A DNA stretch of 64,000 nucleotides, from NCBI RefSeq assembly GCF_003205495.1, contig NZ_QJRX01000003.1, forward strand, positions 310,001 through 374,000, read 5' to 3'. Position numbers and translations under genes: made by a program. Under the pieces are notes generated by a model. It had not been told where the DNA came from. It made no database searches and saw only the letters and a program-made list of their open reading frames with translations. The stretch is from Aquipseudomonas alcaligenes (GTDB lineage: Bacteria > Pseudomonadota > Gammaproteobacteria > Pseudomonadales > Pseudomonadaceae). This document shows, in pieces, positions 8,501 through 15,462 of the stretch. The stretch's first letter is position 1; every line of letters starts with the position of its first letter.

Positions 8501-9206
8501 TCTGGTTACGGCGCTGCACCGAGCAGTCGCGTACGCCGAGGGCCAGCACTTCGCCGGCGCCGTCGCCGAATACCTGCACTTCCAGATGGCGGGCGCGCTG
8601 GATGTATTTCTCGATGAACACGCCGCTGTCGCTGAAGTTGTTCTGCCCCAGACGCTTGACCGCTTCGAAGGCCTCGGAGAGTTCTTCCGCGCTGCGGCAC
8701 ACGCGCATGCCGATGCCGCCACCGCCGGCCGTGCTTTTCAGCATCACCGGGTAGCCGACGGCTTCACCGGCTTTCAGCGCAGCGTCGAGATTCTCCAGCA
8801 GCTCGGTGCCTTCCAGCATCGGCACGCCGTGGGCTTTGGCCAGGGCGCGGGCGGTGTGCTTGAGGCCGAAGACGCGCAGCTGCTCCGGCGTCGGGCCGAC
8901 AAAGGCGATGCCGGCGGCCTCGCAGGCCTCGGCGAAGGCGGCGTTTTCGGAGAGGAAGCCGTAGCCGGGGTGGATGGCTTTGGCGCCGCTGCGCTTGGCG
9001 ATCTCCAGAATCTTGTCGACCACCAGATAGGTCTGGGTCGCCGGGCCATCGCCCAGGCTGTGGGCCTCGTCGGCCTGCTGCAGGTGCAGGCTGGCGGCGT
9101 CGGCCTCGGAGTAGACGGCGACACCTTTGACGTCGAGCTGGCGCAGGGTACGCAGGATGCGGCAGGCAATGGCGCCGCGGTTGGCGATCAGGAGTTTGTC
9201 GAACAT
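5532..9206 (-). CDS. Biotin-dependent urea/guanidine carboxylase with in-frame repeat insertion
   Basis: This 1224-residue enzyme has the urea carboxylase architecture. A biotin carboxylase region (about 1-450, starting MFDKLLIANRGAIACR) is followed by a KipA-like AHS2 domain (about 465-765), a KipI-like AHS1 domain (about 810-1040), and a biotinyl domain with the biotin lysine at 1188 in ESMKME. The linked guanidine-I riboswitches and DUF1989 genes argue that the natural substrate is guanidine, carboxylated to carboxyguanidine with ATP and bicarbonate. Urea remains possible. The interdomain linker at residues about 770-806 is encoded by a REP-like palindromic repeat that keeps the frame open and adds roughly 30 residues to the usual 1200. 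The start at 9206 has GAGGG upstream and gives the family N-terminus. Confidence 0.9.
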   Translation of the reverse strand: MFDKLLIANRGAIACRILRTLRQLDVKGVAVYSEADAASLHLQQADEAHSLGDGPATQTYLVVDKILEIAKRSGAKAIHPGYGFLSENAAFAEACEAAGIAFVGPTPEQLRVFGLKHTARALAKAHGVPMLEGTELLENLDAALKAGEAVGYPVMLKSTAGGGGIGMRVCRSAEELSEAFEAVKRLGQNNFSDSGVFIEKYIQRARHLEVQVFGDGAGEVLALGVRDCSVQRRNQKVLEETPAPNLPAGMAEELCAAAIKLAKAVNYRSAGTVEFVYDSEAERFYFLEVNTRLQVEHGVTEQVWGVDLVRWMIELAAGDLPPLSELAKGLKPCGHAIQARLYAEDPGRDFQPSPGLLTAVEFPAADGKALRIDTWVEAGCEIPPYFDPMIAKVITWAPTREQASAALDQALADTLLYGVETNRQYLRQILADAPFASGSPWTRCLEGLVYQAHTFEVLSAGTQTTVQDFPGRLGYWAVGVPPSGPMDDRALRLGNRLLGNEEGAAGLEITMSGPLLRFNTDAVVAITGADIPVTLDGVAQPLNTALLIKAGSTLSLGTIAGSGARSYLTLRGGLQVPEYLGSKSTFTLGQFGGHGGRALRAGDVLHIPALSDTENGAQLPAALCTALPAVRELRVIYGPHGAPEYFTEGYIDTFLATDWEVHFNSSRTGVRLIGPKPEWVRDSGGEAGLHPSNIHDNPYAIGAVDFTGDMPVILGPDGPSLGGFVCPVTIIEADLWQLGQLKAGDKVRFIPVDVATARELAKAQKQVYANLSPLPFMGEGPGERAIGNAKSPSPQPSPMNGRGGCSALTSPIVLDLGEADKRLVARLSGDTHLLLEIGQPELDLVLRFRGHALMQALEAKHLDGVIDLTPGIRSLQVHYQPETLPLANLLAAVSGEWDAVCNTTDLRVPSRIVHLPLSWDDPACQLAIDKYMTTVRKDAPWCPSNLEFIRRINDLPNLDEVYKTVFDASYLVMGLGDVYLGAPVATPLDPRHRLVTTKYNPARTWTAENSVGIGGAYMCVYGMEGPGGYQFVGRTLQMWNRYREVEAFDGKPWLLRFFDQIRFYPVSAEELLQIRRDFPLGRYPLRIEHSELALADYQQFLVDEAAGIDAFRRQQRAAFDAERQRWIDSGQAHFEVDEAVAELGEDAPLGAGQHGIDSHIAGNLWQVQVEAGTEVKAGDVLVILESMKMEIPLVAPVGGVVREVRVQPGSPVRAGQRVVVLEEV
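6796..6897. repeat. REP-like CTCTCCC palindrome pair inside the carboxylase gene
   Basis: Two palindromic units, CCCTCTCCCAT with ATGGGAGAGGG, lie head to head around a short spacer. Each is flanked by further GGGGAGAGG or CCCTTTCCCC strings. The same element occurs in intergenic positions at 9288, 12461, 32388, 34446 and 63558. Here it lies inside an open reading frame and encodes a Ser/Pro/Gly-rich linker. Confidence 0.85.
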
Positions 9207-9287
9207 TGCAGAACCCTCGAAAGGGATGGCGGGCCGTCCCGCCTTATTCGTCTGCACCACGGTCGTCCGTGGCTGGGAGTGCTTTGC

Positions 9288-9407
9288 TCCCTCTCCCATG
9301 CTTATGAACAAAGAGCAGGGAGAGGGCTGGAGAGAGGGTTTAACTCGGCGTTCTGTCGTTCCCCTCTCCCCCGGCCCCTCTCCCGCCAGCGGGAGAGGGG
9401 AGAGAGC
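9288..9407. repeat. REP-like CTCTCCC element between DUF1989 gene and carboxylase
   Basis: The element has an imperfect first palindrome (CTCCCTCTCCC with GGGAGAGGG) and a second, cleaner one (CCCTCTCCCGC with GCGGGAGAGGGG), about 40 nt apart. It fills much of the 258-nt gap ahead of the carboxylase start and could form strong RNA hairpins in the polycistronic message. Confidence 0.8.
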
Positions 9408-9464
9408 CTAGGCACTGCCCCGAGCGGCTCTGGCACAGGCGGAACAACCACAGGCGCAAGCCTT

Positions 9465-10100
9465 TCAGTCCCATACCAGCACCTCGGCCGGGGTCGGGTT
9501 GTAGGCGTTGCAGGGGTTGTTCAATTGCGGGCAGTTGGAGATCAGCACGATCACATCCACATGCGCCTTCAGCTCCACGTACTTGCCCGGTGCCGAGATG
9601 CCGTCGGCGAAGGTCAGGCCACCTTCCGGAGTGACGGGAACGTTCATGAAGAAGTTGATGTTGGCGCCGATGTCGCGCTTCTCCAGGCGGCCGTCGTGCA
9701 GGGCGCCGCGCAGGAAGTTGTCACGGCAGCTGTGCATGTAGCGCTTGTCCAGGGCGTAGCGCACGGTGTTGCTCTCCTGGGCGCAGGCGCCGCCGAGGGT
9801 GTCGTGGCGGCCGCAGGTATCGGCCGTGATGGTCAGCAGCGGGTTGCCGAGGTTGGACCAGAGCACGGTGCCGGTGGTCAGGTACACGCGGTTCTGTTTG
9901 CGCAGGGTGCGCTGTGGGTCGTAGCGCTCGCGCGGGTTCTTGGCGCTGAAGAACAGGGTGTCGACGGCCTGGTTGCCCTCCAGGTCGAGCAGGCGCAGGG
10001 TTTGCCCGGCCTTGACCTCGAACAGGTAGGGCTCGCCGGCCGGGATCACGTGGCGGAACACGGCGGCTTCGGGATGCAGGGTGCTTTCGATCAGGCTCAT
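9465..10100 (-). CDS. DUF1989 protein, urea-carboxylase-associated 2 / carboxyguanidine deiminase subunit
   Basis: This 211-residue protein (start [20 protein letters not shown]) belongs to the DUF1989 urea-carboxylase-associated family. The family pattern is visible in [27 protein letters not shown] and a Cys-rich C-terminus ([15 protein letters not shown]). In characterised guanidine-utilising bacteria, two such proteins (CgiA and CgiB) form the carboxyguanidine deiminase that releases ammonia to give allophanate. The ATG at 10100 has AAGGAG at ideal spacing; longer upstream frames run through the neighbouring gene and were rejected. It lies 11 nt after its paralogue. Which of the pair corresponds to CgiA or CgiB is not certain here. 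Confidence 0.85.
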   Translation of the reverse strand: MSLIESTLHPEAAVFRHVIPAGEPYLFEVKAGQTLRLLDLEGNQAVDTLFFSAKNPRERYDPQRTLRKQNRVYLTTGTVLWSNLGNPLLTITADTCGRHDTLGGACAQESNTVRYALDKRYMHSCRDNFLRGALHDGRLEKRDIGANINFFMNVPVTPEGGLTFADGISAPGKYVELKAHVDVIVLISNCPQLNNPCNAYNPTPAEVLVWD

Positions 10101-10111
10101 GGCGCCGCTCC

Positions 10112-10840
10112 TTACAGGTAAAGCCGTTCGGTGTTGTGGAAGCCGCGGCCGTTTTCCGGGCGCGAGGTGCGGCAGAGCACGCTGATGCCATCGCTCTGCA
10201 CCTGCTGCCAGCTGAGCTGCACCGGCTTGGGTGCGTACGCAGGATTCGGGTCCATTGGGTGCTGCAGGGCGGTAAGCACCACCAGGGTGTCCATCGGCGC
10301 GTACAGCTCGAGGTAATCGCCGGCCTTGGAATTGCCGGCTTCGAAGTGGAAGCAGCCGTCCGCATCGACGGTGACCTTGCTGAACAGGTTGAGGTTCATC
10401 AGCAGGTCCGCAAGGCCAAGGTTCCACTTGCCCAGTTCCACCAGCAGGTTGTCCACGCCGTTGCGGAAGAAGCCGTTGCGCAGTTCCTGATAGCGGCCCT
10501 GGCCGTATTTCTCGGCGACTTCCTGTGCGTTGAGCACGCCGCCGAAGCTGTCGTGCCAGCCGCAGGTGTCGGCGGTGATTGCAGCGAGGATTCTGCCCAT
10601 ATCCGAGTACAGGCTGTGGCCGGCGGTGAGCCTGGCGGTGTGCTGGCACTTGAGGGTGTCCGGCAGGTTCAGCCGTTCGCTCTTCTCGACAGCATTGAGC
10701 AGCAGCAGGCTGACGTTGGCGCCGCCTTCGAGATCGGTGATGCGCAGCAGCTGGCCGCGCTTGAGCACGAAGGAGGTGTGGCCGCCACCGGGGACGGTCT
10801 CCTCGTAGAGAGTGGGGCGCAGGGCGAGAGAGGCAGTCAT
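10112..10840 (-). CDS. DUF1989 protein, urea-carboxylase-associated 1 / carboxyguanidine deiminase subunit
   Basis: This 242-residue DUF1989 protein is the longer paralogue of the next gene and is probably the partner subunit of the carboxyguanidine deiminase. Shared motifs are visible: [13 protein letters not shown] near residue 37, [14 protein letters not shown] near residue 87, and a second-half block with [16 protein letters not shown]. The His, Cys and Asp residues in TADTCGWHD are plausible metal or active-site ligands. This is inference from conservation between the two paralogues. It begins 2 nt after the ABC ATPase stop, so it is translationally linked to the transporter genes. Confidence 0.85.
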   Translation of the reverse strand: MTASLALRPTLYEETVPGGGHTSFVLKRGQLLRITDLEGGANVSLLLLNAVEKSERLNLPDTLKCQHTARLTAGHSLYSDMGRILAAITADTCGWHDSFGGVLNAQEVAEKYGQGRYQELRNGFFRNGVDNLLVELGKWNLGLADLLMNLNLFSKVTVDADGCFHFEAGNSKAGDYLELYAPMDTLVVLTALQHPMDPNPAYAPKPVQLSWQQVQSDGISVLCRTSRPENGRGFHNTERLYL

Positions 10841-10842
10841 GC

Positions 10843-11625
10843 TCAGGCTCCTTGAAGTTGCGGTTGCAGGCGCTCGGCCAGTTCGGTGGGCAGGGCCGCA
10901 CGGCGTTCGCTGTTGAGCGGAATGTCGTAGGTGATGCGCGCGCCGAAGGCGTTGGGCGCGTGCGGGTCGAGGCGCACCTTGTCGAACACCAGCAGGCGGG
11001 TGCCGAGGCTGAAGCCCTCGGAGAGGTCATGGGTGACCATAAACACGGTCAGCCCGGTCTCGCGCCACAGCTCCAGCAGCAGGGCGTGCATGTCCTTGCG
11101 GATGCCCGGGTCCAGCGCGCCGAAGGGTTCGTCCAGTAGCAGCACGCGCGGCTTGGTGATCAGCGCCTGGGCGATGGCCAGGCGCTGCTGCATGCCGCCG
11201 GACAGCGCGCTGGGGTACTTGTCCAGGGCGTGGCCGAGGCCGACCTTGCGCAGCAGCTCGGCGGCGCGCTCGCGGGCCTCGCGCTTGGCGCTGCCGAACA
11301 GGCGGCCGAGCAGGGGCGAGCGCGGCAGCTCCAGGCCGATGGCGACGTTATCCAGCACCGACAGGTGGGGGAACACCGAGTAGCGCTGGAACACCACGCC
11401 GCGGCTGGCGTTCGGCTCGGCCACCAGCGGCTGACCGGCCAGGAGGATCTCGCCGCGGCTCGGCCGCTCCTGGCCCAGCAGCAGGCGCAGGAAAGTCGAT
11501 TTGCCGCAGCCGGAGGCGCCGACCAGGGTGCAGAACTCGCCCTCGCGCACGATCAGGCTGAGTCTCTCCAGGACGACCTGGTCGCCATATTCCTGCCAGA
11601 CATTCTTGACCTGGATGAAGCTCAT
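10843..11625 (-). CDS. ABC transporter ATPase (nitrate/taurine-type) of the guanidine cluster
   Basis: This 260-residue ATPase has Walker [10 protein letters not shown], the signature LSGGMQQR, Walker [13 protein letters not shown] and the switch histidine in VTHD. It resembles NitT/TauT-family import ATPases. It should energise uptake of the substrate captured by the linked binding proteins, probably guanidine. The ATG overlaps the permease stop (ATGA, 4 nt). A longer frame beginning at 11712 was rejected because it would run through the permease coding end. The C-terminal 60 residues after the nucleotide-binding core are specific to this subfamily and have no assigned role. Confidence 0.88.
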   Translation of the reverse strand: MSFIQVKNVWQEYGDQVVLERLSLIVREGEFCTLVGASGCGKSTFLRLLLGQERPSRGEILLAGQPLVAEPNASRGVVFQRYSVFPHLSVLDNVAIGLELPRSPLLGRLFGSAKREARERAAELLRKVGLGHALDKYPSALSGGMQQRLAIAQALITKPRVLLLDEPFGALDPGIRKDMHALLLELWRETGLTVFMVTHDLSEGFSLGTRLLVFDKVRLDPHAPNAFGARITYDIPLNSERRAALPTELAERLQPQLQGA

Positions 11626-12437
11626 GCCTTGGCTCCTTCGTACCAGGGGAAGCACAGCTGGGTCAGGCGGCGCAGGCCCAGGTCCATCAGCCAGGCGAGC
11701 AGGGTGATCCACACCACGTAGGGCAGGATCACGTCCATGGCCAGGTAGCGACGCACCAGGAAGATGCGGTAGCCGAGGCCGTCGGTGCTGGCGATGGCCT
11801 CGGCGGCGATGAGGAACAGCCAGGCCGAACCGAGCATCAGGCGCAGGGAGATCAGCAGGCGCGGCAGCAGCTGTGGCAGCACCACGCGCAGGATCAGGGT
11901 CCAGGTGCTGGCGCCGAGGGTCTGTGCCTTGATCAGCAGCTCGCGCGGGATCTCGCGGGCGCGCTGCTCGATGTCGCGGGCGATGCAGGGGGTGATGCCG
12001 ATGACGATCAGCATCACCTTGGACAGCTCGCCCAGGCCGAACACGATGAACAGGATCGGCAGGATCGCCAGCGGTGGGATCATCGACAGCACGGTGAGCA
12101 GCGGCGACAGCGGTGCGCCGAACAGCGGGATGCTGCCGGCGGCGATCCCCAGCGCCAGGCCGGCCAGGGCGGCGATGCCGATGCCCAGGCCGAGACGGCC
12201 GAGGCTGGCGGCGCTGTCCTGCCAGAACAGGTACTGGCCGGTGCGCTTGTCCTCGTTGAAGGCCAGGCGCTCGACCGCATCGACCATCTGCGCGGCGCTG
12301 GGCAGCAGCTTGTCGTTGGGGTTGTCCGCCAGGCGTGCCGTGGAGCCTGCGAAGTAGGCGAACAGCAGCAGGGCGAAGGGCAGCAGGATCAGCAGCAGGC
12401 GACCGCCGCGGTCCGGGTATCGGTTGATCAGGCGCAT
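11622..12437 (-). CDS. ABC transporter permease of the guanidine cluster
   Basis: This 271-residue integral membrane protein has about six hydrophobic segments. The binding-protein-dependent transport (EAA-type) loop is seen around AQTLGASTWTLILRVVLPQLLPRL. It belongs with NitT/TauT-type importers and presumably works as a homodimer with the downstream ATPase. The start MRLINRYPDRGGRLLL gives a basic cytoplasmic N-terminus before the first helix. A REP-like CTCTCCC element separates it from the upstream binding-protein gene, which could reduce transporter expression relative to the binding protein. Confidence 0.85.
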   Translation of the reverse strand: MRLINRYPDRGGRLLLILLPFALLLFAYFAGSTARLADNPNDKLLPSAAQMVDAVERLAFNEDKRTGQYLFWQDSAASLGRLGLGIGIAALAGLALGIAAGSIPLFGAPLSPLLTVLSMIPPLAILPILFIVFGLGELSKVMLIVIGITPCIARDIEQRAREIPRELLIKAQTLGASTWTLILRVVLPQLLPRLLISLRLMLGSAWLFLIAAEAIASTDGLGYRIFLVRRYLAMDVILPYVVWITLLAWLMDLGLRRLTQLCFPWYEGAKA

Positions 12438-12460
12438 GCTGGGGTCTCGGTTGGCGTCAT

Positions 12461-12504
12461 GCCCTCTCCCCCGGCCCCTTTCCCGCAGGCGGGAGAGGGG
12501 AGGG
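12461..12504. repeat. REP-like CTCTCCC element between binding protein and permease
   Basis: A single-unit copy: CCCTCTCCCCCGGCCCC, followed by the palindrome TTTCCCGC with GCGGGAGAGGGG. It lies in the 93-nt gap between the two genes and could form an mRNA-stabilising or processing hairpin. Confidence 0.75.
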
Positions 12505-12530
12505 AAGCCATTGCGGCCGGCGGGGCGGCG

Positions 12531-13598
12531 TCAGAGCTTGCCTTGCGCGGCCATTTCCATGTAGGTCGGATCGAAGCGCAGCTTGATGTTGCCGGCGTCG
12601 CCGGTGACCACGTCCTTGGCGAAGGCCATGCCGATGGCGTCGGCGCTCTGCGCGCCCTCGCCGAGCAGACCATGGCTGAAGGAGAACTCGGCCACCTTGG
12701 TCATGGTCGCCGGCAGTTTCGGGCTGTTGACGAAGGCCACGGCATCCTTGGCGCTGTAGAACATCTTGGTCGCGGCCAGCTGCGCTTCGTAGCCGGCCAG
12801 GTCGGTGCCGGAAGCCTTGGCCATGTGTTCACGGGCGGCCTTGCCGGCATCCGAGTCGGCGCTCATGGTGGCCATGATCTCGTACCAGGCGCCGGTCAGG
12901 GCCTTGCCCAGCTCGGGGTTGTCCTTCAGCGTGGCGCTGTTGACCACCATCAGGTCGATGATCTCGCCGGGAATCTGGCTGGAGTCGAACACCTTGGTCA
13001 CGCCCGGGGTGGCTTCGATCTCGGCCAGCAGCGGGTTCCAGGTGGCCACCGCCTTGACGTCGTCGGTGGCGAAGGCGGCGACCAGGTCGGCGTCGGAGGT
13101 GTTGACCACCTTCAGGTCCTTCTCGCTCAGGCCGGCGCGCTCCAGGCCGCGGGCCAGCAGGTAGTGGGAGACGGATAGCTCGACCAGGTTGACGTCCATG
13201 CCCTTGAGGTCGCCGAGGGTCTTCTTCTCGCCCTTGAGCACGATGCCGTCGTTGCCGTTGGAGAAGTCGCCGACGATCAGCGCGGTGCTGTCCACGCCGC
13301 CGGCGGCGGGGATGGTCAGGGCGTCCATGTTGGTCATGGTGCAGCCGTCGAAGGCGCCGGCGGTGTACTGGTTGATCGATTCGACGTAGTCGTTGAGCTG
13401 GGTGACCTTGATCTCGATCCCGTACTTCTGCGCCCACTTGTCGACGATGCCCTGGGCGGCGCCGTATTCCCACGGCATCCAGCCGGCGTAGATGGTCCAG
13501 CAGACGTCGAACTGCTCTTTCTTTTCGGCGTGGGCGGGGAAGGCGAGGGCGGCGGCGAGGCCGGCGGAAAGCAGGGCGAACAGCGGGGACTTGCGCAT
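12531..13598 (-). CDS. Riboswitch-controlled ABC substrate-binding protein 1 (guanidine cluster)
   Basis: This 355-residue periplasmic binding protein starts MRKSPLFALLSAGLAAALAFPAHA, a clear signal peptide with AHA cleavage. The mature protein is NitT/TauT-like, with VCWTIYAGWMPWEY and a TNMDALTIPAAGGVDSTALIVGD block that is nearly identical in the neighbouring paralogue. It probably binds guanidine or a guanidinium compound in the periplasm and delivers it to the downstream permease and ATPase. The ATG at 13598 has GGAGG upstream; longer frames read into the riboswitch and were rejected. It is the first gene of the long minus-strand operon ending in the carboxylase. Confidence 0.87.
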   Translation of the reverse strand: MRKSPLFALLSAGLAAALAFPAHAEKKEQFDVCWTIYAGWMPWEYGAAQGIVDKWAQKYGIEIKVTQLNDYVESINQYTAGAFDGCTMTNMDALTIPAAGGVDSTALIVGDFSNGNDGIVLKGEKKTLGDLKGMDVNLVELSVSHYLLARGLERAGLSEKDLKVVNTSDADLVAAFATDDVKAVATWNPLLAEIEATPGVTKVFDSSQIPGEIIDLMVVNSATLKDNPELGKALTGAWYEIMATMSADSDAGKAAREHMAKASGTDLAGYEAQLAATKMFYSAKDAVAFVNSPKLPATMTKVAEFSFSHGLLGEGAQSADAIGMAFAKDVVTGDAGNIKLRFDPTYMEMAAQGKL

Positions 13599-13656
13599 GG
13601 GTAGACCTCCAGTTCCAGGGATACGGGCAGGAGCGGCGCGGCACTGGCCTGTGCGC

Positions 13657-13755
13657 GTTCTCCCGGGCTTTTGTCCCGCCGTGTAACCCCTGTCGAGGTC
13701 GCCCACTCTCGGACCAGTCGCTCGCCGGGCTTGGCGAGCCGGAACCCTAGTCGGC
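13657..13755 (-). promoter_or_regulatory. Guanidine-I (ykkC) riboswitch 1
   Basis: The minus strand contains the conserved ykkC blocks in order: CTAGGGTTCCGG, a hairpin with GCTCGCC and GGCGAGC, CGACTGGTCCGAGAG, then ACACGGCGGGACAAAAGCCC and GGGAGA. These are the ligand-binding elements of the guanidine-I riboswitch class. It lies 58 nt upstream of the first binding-protein gene. No U-rich terminator is seen before the start codon, so control may act on translation: CCAGT at the aptamer-proximal side can pair with ACTGG adjoining the GGAGG ribosome site. Confidence 0.93.
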
Positions 13756-13811
13756 CATTGCAAGTTGTAGTGCCGCGCCCCTTGCGGGGTGCTTCTGCAT
13801 GTCTCGAACAA

Positions 13812-13827
13812 AGCGAACATCGTGCCA
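13812..13827 (-). promoter_or_regulatory. Putative sigma-54 promoter upstream of riboswitch 1
   Basis: The minus strand reads TGGCACGATGTTCGCT. The GG and GC dinucleotides are exactly 10 nt apart, as RpoN requires, and only one base departs from TGGCACG-N4-TTGCW. It is about 57 nt upstream of the riboswitch. The matching site at 15188 has the same form. Confidence 0.65.
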
Positions 13828-13892
13828 GTTGCCTGCAGCCCCTATCCTGCTGGGCGCGACGCGGGGTGCCTGGCGCCGCGCCGCGCCCTGCT

Positions 13893-13907
13893 GCACGAAA
13901 GCGGTGC
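13893..13907. promoter_or_regulatory. NtrC-like binding site
   Basis: GCACG-N5-GGTGC is one base from the NtrC pattern GCACC-N5-GGTGC. It is about 65-80 bp upstream of the putative sigma-54 promoter and just beyond the stop of the second binding-protein gene. A single site, so confidence is modest. Confidence 0.45.
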
Positions 13908-13927
13908 GCGATGTTCGCTGTTGGTGC

Positions 13928-14983
13928 TTACAGCTGGTTGTCGGCGGCCAGCTGCATGTAGGCCGGCTCGAAGCGCAGCAGGACCTGCGTCGGGTTGCCC
14001 AGCACCCGGCCGTCACCGAAGGCGATGCCCAGGCGCTGCAGGCCCTGGCCCTCGCCGAGCAGCTGCTGGGCGTCGGCGAAGTTGGCCACCCGCTGCATCA
14101 GGTCCGGCATCTTCTCGCCACGGGCGAAGGCGGCTGCCGAGCGCGGTGCGTAGAAGGAGCGGATGGTGCGCAGCTGCTCGTCGAAGTCGGCCGGCGTGGT
14201 GTCCGCGGCAGCGGCCATGCGGGCGCGTGCGGCGGCGCCGGCGGCATTCGGCAGGCCCATCAGGCGCATGCCTTCGAACCAGGCGCCGGTGAGGGCGCGA
14301 CCCAGCTGCGGATGCTGGGTCAGGGTCTGGCTGTTGATCACCAGCAGGTCGAGGATCTCGCCGGGGATGTGGTGCGAGCTGAACACCTGCACGCTGTCAC
14401 CGTCCTGGCGCAGGTCGGCGAGGATCGGGTTCCAGGTCACCACCGCATCGCCCCTGCCACTGCGCCAGACCTGGGCCAGGTCCTTGTCCGAGACGTTCTC
14501 GATGGTCACGTCGGAAGGCTGCAGGTGGGCCCATTCCAGGGCACGGCTGAGCAGGTAGTGGGATACCGAGTTCTCCACCAGCAGGATGGTCTTGCCCTTG
14601 AGATCCTTCAGGTCCTTGCTGCCGCCGCGCACCAGGATGCCATCGGCACCGGCGGAGAAATCGCCGACGATCAGCGCGGTGCTGTCCACCCCAGCAGCTG
14701 CGGGAATAGTCAGCGCGTCCATATTGGTCATGGCGCAGGCGTCGTACTGGCCAGCGGTGTACTGCTCGATGGAGGTGACGTAGTCCGGCACCTGCTCGAC
14801 CTGGATCTCGATGCCGTACTTCTTCGCCCACTTGTCGACGATGCCCTGCTCGGCCATGTAGCCCCACAGCATCCAGCCGGCATAGATCGACCAGCAGACC
14901 TTGAACGGGCGGGTTTCGGCAGCGTGGGCGGGCTGCAGGAGCAGCAGGGCGAGCAGGCAGGAACAGAACAGGCGGGCAGGCAT
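13928..14983 (-). CDS. Riboswitch-controlled ABC substrate-binding protein 2 (paralogue)
   Basis: This 351-residue paralogue of the downstream binding protein shares long blocks such as GIVDKWAKKYGIEI and TNMDALTIPAAAGVDSTALIVGDFS. Overall it looks about half identical by eye. The signal peptide is MPARLFCSCLLALLLLQPAHA. It has its own guanidine-I riboswitch and sigma-54-like promoter and forms a separate transcription unit with no permease or ATPase of its own. It presumably feeds the transporter encoded downstream, perhaps with different affinity or a different guanidinium ligand (inference). The ATG at 14983 has GAGG at 9 nt; the longer frame reaches into the riboswitch and was rejected. 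Confidence 0.85.
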   Translation of the reverse strand: MPARLFCSCLLALLLLQPAHAAETRPFKVCWSIYAGWMLWGYMAEQGIVDKWAKKYGIEIQVEQVPDYVTSIEQYTAGQYDACAMTNMDALTIPAAAGVDSTALIVGDFSAGADGILVRGGSKDLKDLKGKTILLVENSVSHYLLSRALEWAHLQPSDVTIENVSDKDLAQVWRSGRGDAVVTWNPILADLRQDGDSVQVFSSHHIPGEILDLLVINSQTLTQHPQLGRALTGAWFEGMRLMGLPNAAGAAARARMAAAADTTPADFDEQLRTIRSFYAPRSAAAFARGEKMPDLMQRVANFADAQQLLGEGQGLQRLGIAFGDGRVLGNPTQVLLRFEPAYMQLAADNQL

Positions 14984-15036
14984 GATGACCTCGGGACAAT
15001 GGATGGGAGACAGGATGCGGCCGAGCAGGCACGCAT

Positions 15037-15135
15037 TTCTCCCGGGCTTTTGTCCCGCCGTGTAACCCCAGTCGGGGTCGCCCACTCTCGGACCAGTCGC
15101 TCGTCGTGGTGGACGAGCCGGAACCCTAGTCGGCC
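15037..15135 (-). promoter_or_regulatory. Guanidine-I (ykkC) riboswitch 2
   Basis: This is a second copy with the same conserved blocks as the first: CTAGGGTTCCGG, CGACTGGTCCGAGAG, ACACGGCGGGACAAAAGCCC and GGGAGA. The variable hairpin differs (GCTCGTC with GACGAGC), with compensating changes that keep pairing, which supports a functional RNA. It lies 53 nt upstream of binding protein 2. Confidence 0.93.
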
Positions 15136-15187
15136 ATTGCGATGATGTGTTGGCACCAGGCCGGCACATCCTGTGCTGCCATTGCTT

Positions 15188-15203
15188 AGCGAATGGCGTG
15201 CCA
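15188..15203 (-). promoter_or_regulatory. Putative sigma-54 promoter upstream of riboswitch 2
   Basis: TGGCACGCCATTCGCT on the minus strand has GG-N10-GC spacing and the same single mismatch (TCGC for TTGC) as the site at 13812. It is about 52 nt before the riboswitch. Confidence 0.65.
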
Positions 15204-15325
15204 GGCGCAGGGAGGCCGGATTGCGCCATTTGCGGGGGCGAAAGACCGCTCTGGCATGCGGATGGGTGTTTTTTTGGTGCGCACCCGCCCAGTAAGAGGG
15301 CAGAAAGCCGGGCTGCAATATCATC

Positions 15326-15356
15326 TTGACATCAGGTTTTTATCTCGCTGTAGAAT
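15326..15356 (+). promoter_or_regulatory. Possible sigma-70 promoter of the cellulose operon
   Basis: TTGACA (15326-15331) and TAGAAT (15351-15356) lie upstream of bcsQ with a longer than usual 19-nt spacer, in the only AT-rich part of the region. It is about 105 nt from the start codon, leaving a long leader. Confidence 0.4.
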
Positions 15357-15462
15357 TGACGCAATTTCGAAAAATAATAAGCAGTCGATATTTTTTTGAC
15401 GCCATTTGTGCGTTCCCCTCTTCCTTGCGTACCTGCCCTAATCCGGCCAGCGGTGTTTCGAT

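Larger units (their letters stand above)
14984..15462. other. Divergent intergenic region between guanidine and cellulose operons
   Basis: These 479 bases hold the second riboswitch (15037-15135), a sigma-54-like promoter (15188-15203), a GGTGCGCACC palindrome next to a T7 tract (about 15271-15289), and an AT-rich segment (15310-15400) with the probable bcs promoter. No coding frame is supported. Confidence 0.7.

Noticed and set aside
6796..9407. CRISPR-like array from repeated CTCTCCC strings
   Set aside because: Units are palindromic, irregularly spaced and dispersed over the window, with no spacers or cas genes.
7353..10121. Plus-strand open frame of 922 codons across the carboxylase and a DUF1989 gene
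   Set aside because: Crosses two convincing minus-strand genes and an intergenic repeat; composition is that of a shadow frame.
15356..15410. FleQ binding box upstream of bcsQ
   Set aside because: GTCGATATTTTTTTGAC looks similar, but the spacing between GTC and GAC is 3 nt too long for the FleQ consensus I know.
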